A DNA stretch of 64,000 nt from NCBI GenBank assembly GCA_027422505.1, contig JAPQWV010000337.1, positions 62,001 to 126,000 on the forward strand, read 5' to 3'. Below are positions 59,243 through 64,000 of the stretch, piece after piece. The translations under genes were made by a program, and so were the position numbers. The stretch is from Craterostigma plantagineum. Its lineage: Eukaryota > Streptophyta > Magnoliopsida > Lamiales > Linderniaceae. Under the pieces are notes generated by a model. The model saw nothing but the letters and a program-made list of their open reading frames with translations. It did no database searches and was not told where the DNA came from. Within the stretch, counting starts at the first letter, position 1. Every line of letters starts with the position of its first letter.

Positions 59243-62200
59243 TGCGGCCTGCTGGAATATCAGGGGCCTGAATGGCCCTGCTAAGCAGAGAGACGTGGCG
59301 CTCTTCTGCTGTAAGTACAAGATCAACATCATGTGTTTACTAGAAACTAAGCTCAAACAGGGGACAATGCAGGGGACACTATATAAAGTCTTTAATGGGT
59401 GGGAAGCTTGCCATAATCTCAGTAACCATCCTAATGGCAGAATTGTAGTGGTGTGGAGAGGAGGTACTGAACTGGAATTGGTGTCCAAATCGGAACAGCA
59501 TATGCACTTCAAGGTCCTTAAGAACAGTGCACTAGTTACATATCTTACATGTGTATACGGGCATAATGTTCTGTATGCGAGGAGTCAATTGTGGGAGATC
59601 TTAAAGCAGTTAGGAGGTACCATTAATGCCCCCTGGATGGTTTGGGGAGATTTCAATAATATTAGAAGTGCTGAAGATAGATTGGGAGGGTCAGCTGTAA
59701 GTGGTTCTGAATACAGAGAGTTCAACCAGTGTTTACTTGATTGCCAGTTAGAGGAAATCCGGAAAAATGGCTGCCGTTTCACTTGGTCTAATAAACAAAG
59801 TGAGGGAAACAGAATTTGGAGTAAAATAGATTGGGCGTTTGCCAATCAAGACTGGATCTCCAAATTCTTTGATCATAAAGCAGTGTTTCTGCAAGAAGGA
59901 GTGTCTGATCATTCCCCTATTGTGCTCCGGAATCCAGGGACGGTTCTCACCCAGCGCAGGGCATTCAAATACTTTAATATGTGGTGCTTGGCCCCCACTT
60001 TCCTGCCTACAGTTAAGGAATATTGGCGCCCTACAGATGGATCAGATATGAAAGCAGTGTGTGCCAATCTGGCAGGATTGCAAAAACCGTTGAAGGATTT
60101 GAATAGAACAACCTTCGCTGATATATCCATGAGGACTGAAGCGGCAAGGGTTAAACTTGAAGCACTACAGATAGCCCTCCATGCGGATCCACTGAATCCT
60201 GAGCTGATAGCTAAGGAGAAAGAGGGTCGAGCAGAATATGGGTTTCTATCTGTGGCTAATGACAGATTCCTGAGACAAAAAGCCAAGGTGAGATGGTTGA
60301 GTAAAGGTGATCAAAACACGGCATATTTCCATAGTAGAATAAAACAGAGAGCTTACTCAAACAGGATACTATCTGTCTCTACCTCTGATGGGAAGATAAT
60401 CACGGACCAAAAGGGGATACAGCAGCATTTTGCGGACTACTTCCATGGAATGCTGGGCAAGGGGAGATGGAATAGACAGGAGCTGGACCAAACTGTTGCT
60501 GCTGAGGGGTATGTTCTGAGTTTGGCTGATCAGTTGAAGCTCATTAGACCATTTGAGAAAACTGAGGTGTGGGATGTATTGAAGACCATACATGAGGAAG
60601 TGTCACCAGGGCCAGACGGTTTTGGTAGTGGCTTCTTCAAGAAAGCATGGAGCATTGTGGGAGATCAAGTCACTGGGGCTGTGTTGGAATTCTTCGCCAC
60701 AGGCAAAATGCTACCAAAACTCAATAGCACGGTGCTGTGCCTCATCCCTAAGACAGCATCCCCAAACACTGCGGCAGATTACAGACCTATAGCGTGTTGC
60801 AACACACTGTATAAATGCATTGCTAAGTTGCTGTGTAACAGACTTAAACCACTGCTACCAAAGCTTATCAATGCTAACCAGAATGCATTTGTGGAAGGAA
60901 GGTCAATTGTCCATAACATCCTACTTTGTCAAGATTTGATCCGGCATTATAACAGGAAGCATACTTCAGCTAGGGCTCTAATGAAGGTGGATGTCAGGAA
61001 AGCCTATGACACAGTTGATTGGAACTTCCTAAAGGATTGGTTATGCCTCCTTAATTTTCCCATGAAGTTTGTCAAGTGGGTAATGGAATGCGTTACCACT
61101 GTGACCTATATTGTGGCCGTTAATGGAGTCTTAACTAAGCCAATTAAAGGAGCCAGGGGACTGCGGCAAGGGGACCCTATGTCACCTCTATTATTTGTGA
61201 TTGCGATGGAATATCTCACAAGGAAGTTGCAGATAGCCTCAAAGGATAATCGGTTTAGATTTCACCCCAGCTGCCGTGCCATCAAATTGGTGAATCTGTG
61301 CTTCGCCGACGACCTTATGCTGTTCAGTAAAGGGACTCCAGGGTCAGTGGCAGTGCTGAGGGAAGCACTAGACCATTTCCAAACGGTATCGGGCCTGGAG
61401 GCAAGTCCCCAGAAATCCAGTCTGTATCTGGCTGGAATCTCTGATGATGCTGCAAATCAGATGGTCCTCATTTCTGGATTCCAGAGGGGGTGCTATCCAA
61501 TGCGATATTTGGGAGTTCCCTTGTCCCCAATAAAATGGAGTAGGAGCTCGTGTCAGGCATTAGTAGAGAAGATAACAGCTAGAATCACCTGCTGGGCAAC
61601 ACGGAATCTATCGTATGCGGGTAGGCTATGTCTGATTAACTCGGTGCTTCTAGCAACGCATGGGTACTGGGGATCTATATTTCTGCTACCCAAATCAGTC
61701 TCAAAGGAGGTTGATAGGATCTGTCGTGATTTTCTTTGGGGCAAAAAGGCGCATGGTAAGAGCATACCCCTTATGAATTGGGAGAGTGTTTGTAGACCAA
61801 GGAACAAAGGCGGGCTCAACCTCAGAGATTGTGTTACCTGGAATATAGCTCTGGCTGGCAAGCAAATTTGGGATATAACCAGGAAAGTAGACTCATTATG
61901 GATAAAATGGATCAATGTGATTTATTTGAAAGGGACAGATTTCTGGGGGTTTGATCCTGCCGTGGACTCGAGCTGGCATTGGAGGAAGTTACACAGGCTG
62001 AAAGAGAGGTTTAGATTGGGGTATAGCGGTACTAAATGGTTATCGGCTGCTGATGGGAATTACTCTGTTCACACGGGGTATCTTTGGCTCAAAGGCGAAC
62101 TCCCAGATTTTCCTTATTGTAATGCGGTGTGGAATAGGCTTAACATACCGAAACAATCATTTATTCTGTGGTTGATTCTACAGAAAAGAGTGCTAACATC

Positions 62201-62627
62201 AGACAGACAGCTCAATTGGGGGCTGACCAGAATCGATTGTAGGTGCAAGCTATGTGGAATGGAAGAGGAATCTGTAGATCATCTATTCGTGGGATGTTCA
62301 TTCAGTCAGCAAGTTCTAATATGCATTAACACATGGCTGAATATAGGAGTGAAGATCAAATCATTTGAGGATCTTTGCTGTTGGTTGATCTGCACGGGGA
62401 AGAGAATGAATGTTCAGTGCTGTATAACTGTGGCATGTTATACGTCGGTGCTATACCACATTTGGTGTGAAAGGAATCGGAGACTGCATGAGCTAGGGGA
62501 GAAGGATGCGAATCAGATTGGTTGCATGATCAAGCAGGAACTGAAATGGAGGCTTCAAGCATTCAGTCACAAAAAAACGGGTTGCTCATTCAATATTATT
62601 TCAGCGTATTTGTTCTGGCCTGGATAA
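59187..62627 (+). CDS. LINE ORF2: endonuclease-reverse transcriptase
   Basis: Open for 1146 codons from ATG 59187. The better start may be ATG 59235, which overlaps the ORF1 stop in ATGGATAG and puts CWNIRGLNG near the N-terminus. Domains: APE-type endonuclease, about residues 20-240 (WNIRGLNG, ETK, WGDFN, SDHSPIV); reverse transcriptase, about 470-760 (IPKTASPNTAADYRPI, ARGLRQGDPMSPLLF, catalytic FADD); a C-terminal zf-RVT region near 1010-1080 (CRCKLCGMEEESVDHLF). No RNase H is seen. It nicks the target and copies the RNA in place. Confidence 0.93.
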   Translation: MMAEQSLPSRGTLTLEMDSAACWNIRGLNGPAKQRDVALFCCKYKINIMCLLETKLKQGTMQGTLYKVFNGWEACHNLSNHPNGRIVVVWRGGTELELVSKSEQHMHFKVLKNSALVTYLTCVYGHNVLYARSQLWEILKQLGGTINAPWMVWGDFNNIRSAEDRLGGSAVSGSEYREFNQCLLDCQLEEIRKNGCRFTWSNKQSEGNRIWSKIDWAFANQDWISKFFDHKAVFLQEGVSDHSPIVLRNPGTVLTQRRAFKYFNMWCLAPTFLPTVKEYWRPTDGSDMKAVCANLAGLQKPLKDLNRTTFADISMRTEAARVKLEALQIALHADPLNPELIAKEKEGRAEYGFLSVANDRFLRQKAKVRWLSKGDQNTAYFHSRIKQRAYSNRILSVSTSDGKIITDQKGIQQHFADYFHGMLGKGRWNRQELDQTVAAEGYVLSLADQLKLIRPFEKTEVWDVLKTIHEEVSPGPDGFGSGFFKKAWSIVGDQVTGAVLEFFATGKMLPKLNSTVLCLIPKTASPNTAADYRPIACCNTLYKCIAKLLCNRLKPLLPKLINANQNAFVEGRSIVHNILLCQDLIRHYNRKHTSARALMKVDVRKAYDTVDWNFLKDWLCLLNFPMKFVKWVMECVTTVTYIVAVNGVLTKPIKGARGLRQGDPMSPLLFVIAMEYLTRKLQIASKDNRFRFHPSCRAIKLVNLCFADDLMLFSKGTPGSVAVLREALDHFQTVSGLEASPQKSSLYLAGISDDAANQMVLISGFQRGCYPMRYLGVPLSPIKWSRSSCQALVEKITARITCWATRNLSYAGRLCLINSVLLATHGYWGSIFLLPKSVSKEVDRICRDFLWGKKAHGKSIPLMNWESVCRPRNKGGLNLRDCVTWNIALAGKQIWDITRKVDSLWIKWINVIYLKGTDFWGFDPAVDSSWHWRKLHRLKERFRLGYSGTKWLSAADGNYSVHTGYLWLKGELPDFPYCNAVWNRLNIPKQSFILWLILQKRVLTSDRQLNWGLTRIDCRCKLCGMEEESVDHLFVGCSFSQQVLICINTWLNIGVKIKSFEDLCCWLICTGKRMNVQCCITVACYTSVLYHIWCERNRRLHELGEKDANQIGCMIKQELKWRLQAFSHKKTGCSFNIISAYLFWPG

Positions 62628-62714
62628 CTTTTTCTAAATGTAGTAGGCTTTGAGTGTACAAATTCTGTCATTTTGAGACTGTGGTAAATGGATATTCCTT
62701 CTACCAAAAAAAAA

Positions 62715-62729
62715 AATTTATTATACCAA
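62715..62729 (+). repeat. LINE target-site duplication, right copy
   Basis: AATTTATTATACCAA directly after the A-tail. Confidence 0.88.
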
Positions 62730-62914
62730 GATTGCACATAGGGATTAGTATAAGAATTTATTAAAATAGAATGGAAAATATGTTCATATGTTGGACCTGT
62801 AAGCCGCCAACTTAAAAAAATCAAAACAAAACAAAACAAAAAAAACACCAAGAGTCAACAATACTCGGTTTGAGAGAACATTATTTGTAATTAATTGCGA
62901 TCTATGCAAACAGA

Positions 62915-62925
62915 GCTATAAATAT
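62915..62925 (+). promoter_or_regulatory. Possible TATA box of the GRF gene
   Basis: CTATAAATATG about 85 bp before the ATG at 63003. Position and sequence suit a plant core promoter; no further evidence. Confidence 0.4.
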
Positions 62926-63002
62926 GGTGCATTCAGTCGTATATCAATAGACACCACACGAAATCGTGCTTCCCATACCCGTTCAGAACCACTAACCATA
63001 AA

Positions 63003-63389
63003 ATGAGTTCTTCACCAATAAACAGCGAAAGAGGCGACTTAAGATACAAAGAGCATAAGTGCAAATGTGGAATGGAATCTGATATCAAGATCGTGGGACC
63101 GACGAACAAAAGAGAAGTTAAATTATTCTGTATTTGCAAGAGTGGATACTGCGATTTCTTCATGTGGTTTAATCCAGTAGACATCAATCTTAACGACGAC
63201 GGAGCAATGCCAGACGCGGAAGTGTTCATTCCGAAAAGATGTAATATCGACGCCGAACATATGGGAGACCTGTTTTCGACGTGCGATGAGTTCGAAAAGA
63301 GAATAGCGTCGCTTGAGAAGACGGTGACAATGATGAAAATTAGCCTGACAGGTGCTCTGATTGTTATATGTACAATCTTATGCAGGTAG
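63003..63389 (+). CDS. GRF zinc-finger protein with coiled coil and C-terminal membrane segment
   Basis: 128 codons, ATG 63003 to TAG 63389. Residues 20-56 fit the GRF-type zinc finger: C20-x-C22-G, then cysteines at 43/45 and 50, followed by FFMW. Residues about 88-105 are a short coiled coil (EFEKRIASLEKTVTMMK). The last ~18 residues are hydrophobic (ISLTGALIVICTIL), suggesting a tail anchor. GRF fingers bind nucleic acid in other proteins. Small GRF/coiled-coil/TM proteins are frequent in plant genomes, often near transposons. It is on the opposite strand to RepHel-2 and ULP-E. An AT-rich segment with a TATAAATA box near 62918 lies upstream. Confidence 0.7.
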   Translation: MSSSPINSERGDLRYKEHKCKCGMESDIKIVGPTNKREVKLFCICKSGYCDFFMWFNPVDINLNDDGAMPDAEVFIPKRCNIDAEHMGDLFSTCDEFEKRIASLEKTVTMMKISLTGALIVICTILCR

Positions 63390-63685
63390 CCATTCATTTA
63401 CAGCTACTTCTAACGTACTATTGTCAAAGGAGTCGATCATTTTGTACAACAGCTTTTACCTTCTAACTGTCTACGTTATACAACTCGTACCCCGGGGAAA
63501 TTCACATAGAATACAAACCCAGAAATTCCTAGACTCACAATATTCACAAAAAAAAACTATCCAAAACACAGCAGGTAAACCTCAGGCACATGTATAATTC
63601 AGCAAAAGACTCCCATGAAAACAGTCTTCCAAACAACGACCCCACCCATTTCACCACATAACACCGGAAAACACTACCAACAGAA
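63390..63685. other. Short convergent spacer between the GRF gene and ULP-E
   Basis: Convergent genes; presumably 3' untranslated sequence. No other feature seen. Confidence 0.4.
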
Positions 63686-64000
63686 TCAAACGACGACGGA
63701 CGGTCTTTCATTCCAAGGAGGCCAATGCCAGTATCTGTAGAAAACAGACGCAGCAAGATACCAGCGGAACTCCGTCATCTGAGAGGGAAGGAAATCATGA
63801 AGTTTGTCATTGCGAAACATTGTGGAAAATGCATTCCGGAGCACATGAATACCGCATTCTTCCCTGCATAAAGCAAACAGAGACACGTTCAGTCATATCA
63901 CAATGAGAAGGTCTGTCAATAGATGAATTAACCAGACATTACCCAATTCCCTGTTGAGGAGTTCTACCGTCCCTTCCAACTTTAATACTGAACTCAGAAT
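63686..64000 (-). CDS. ULP-E: C-terminal end of a Ulp1-like gene (runs off right edge)
   Basis: The last exon is 63863-63686 and the preceding exon runs from the edge to 63943, with a GT-AG intron between (63942-63864) that joins in phase. The protein shows TPQQGI, then EECGIHVLRNAF with the catalytic Cys, and ends near a YWHWPPWN motif. Gln and Cys are kept; His and Asp would lie to the right of the window. It is closer to ULP-A (same WHWPP tail) than to ULP-C, and shares the intron placed just before the cysteine. Confidence 0.75.

Larger units (their letters stand above)
57940..62714 (+). mobile_element. Full-length L1-like LINE with intact ORFs
   Basis: Bounded by a perfect 15-bp target duplication, with a short A-tail after CTACC at the 3' end. 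Two open reading frames, ORF1 and ORF2, are uninterrupted. The 5' leader is only about 40 bp, so either the family has a short leader or the 5' end is slightly truncated. It is a candidate for recent or present activity. Confidence 0.9.
40352..64000 (-). mobile_element. Helitron-2 (3' end to beyond right edge), with nested insertions
   Basis: The 3' end at 40352 is diagnostic: on the minus strand a hairpin CCCGTGCAATGCACGGG, eleven bases, then CTAG followed by T. To the right on the same strand lie ULP-C, RepHel-2 and ULP-E. An LTR element (46228-50575) and a LINE (57940-62714) are later insertions. The 5' terminus is not in the window, so the total length and the membership of everything right of RepHel-2 are inference. 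Confidence 0.6.

Overview
This is a transposon-dominated stretch of a flowering-plant nuclear genome, most likely a eudicot. The evidence is Ty1/copia elements primed by initiator-Met tRNA, plant-type Helitron proteins (RepHel and RPA-like), DUF1985/ULP-like genes, a plant L1-type LINE, PIF/Harbinger-like elements and MITEs, short GT-AG introns and high AT content. I found no ordinary host gene locus, tRNA, rRNA or CRISPR array. All calls come from reading the sequence; nothing was searched against a database.

Layout. 1-0.8 kb: minus-strand copia gag running off the left edge. 1.93-9.21 kb: a decayed plus-strand copia element with 5' LTR, PBS, gag, a long coiled-coil insert, PR-IN and RT. It is broken at 9.21 kb by two abutting PIF/Harbinger-like elements carrying host-gene fragments, one of them METTL21-like. 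11.2-14.6 kb: the 3' part of another LTR element (accessory ORF, PPT, 3' LTR), whose LTR is inserted in a Helitron gene. 14.6-33.58 kb: Helitron-1 on the minus strand. From its 5' end it holds a tandem array of three 1.7-kb 5'-terminal segments, older ~1-kb repeats, an RPA-like gene, two ULP-like genes (B and A) and the start of RepHel. 33.6-40.1 kb: two MITEs and a young copia element with 287-bp LTRs and an ATTAA target duplication. 40.35 kb to beyond the right edge: Helitron-2 on the minus strand, recognised by a 3' hairpin and CTAG end. It carries an apparently intact five-exon ULP-like gene (C), a RepHel gene split by a 4.35-kb non-autonomous LTR element just downstream, a small coiled-coil gene, a complete L1-like LINE, a GRF zinc-finger gene and the end of another ULP-like gene (E).

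Biology. The Helitron proteins would work together: RepHel nicks and unwinds, and the RPA-like protein binds single strands. The unexpected part is the repeated presence of Ulp1/C48 SUMO-protease-like genes, some with DUF1985 and coiled coils, in both Helitron territories. ULP-C keeps its catalytic residues and a consistent reading frame over five exons, although the RepHel beside it is wrecked and has lost a HUH-motif histidine. This Helitron-ULP association is the candidate new system in the window. The main alternative is that the ULP genes are relics of Mutator-like elements, which are known to spread ULP/DUF1985 genes in plants, and became neighbours of the Helitrons by nesting.
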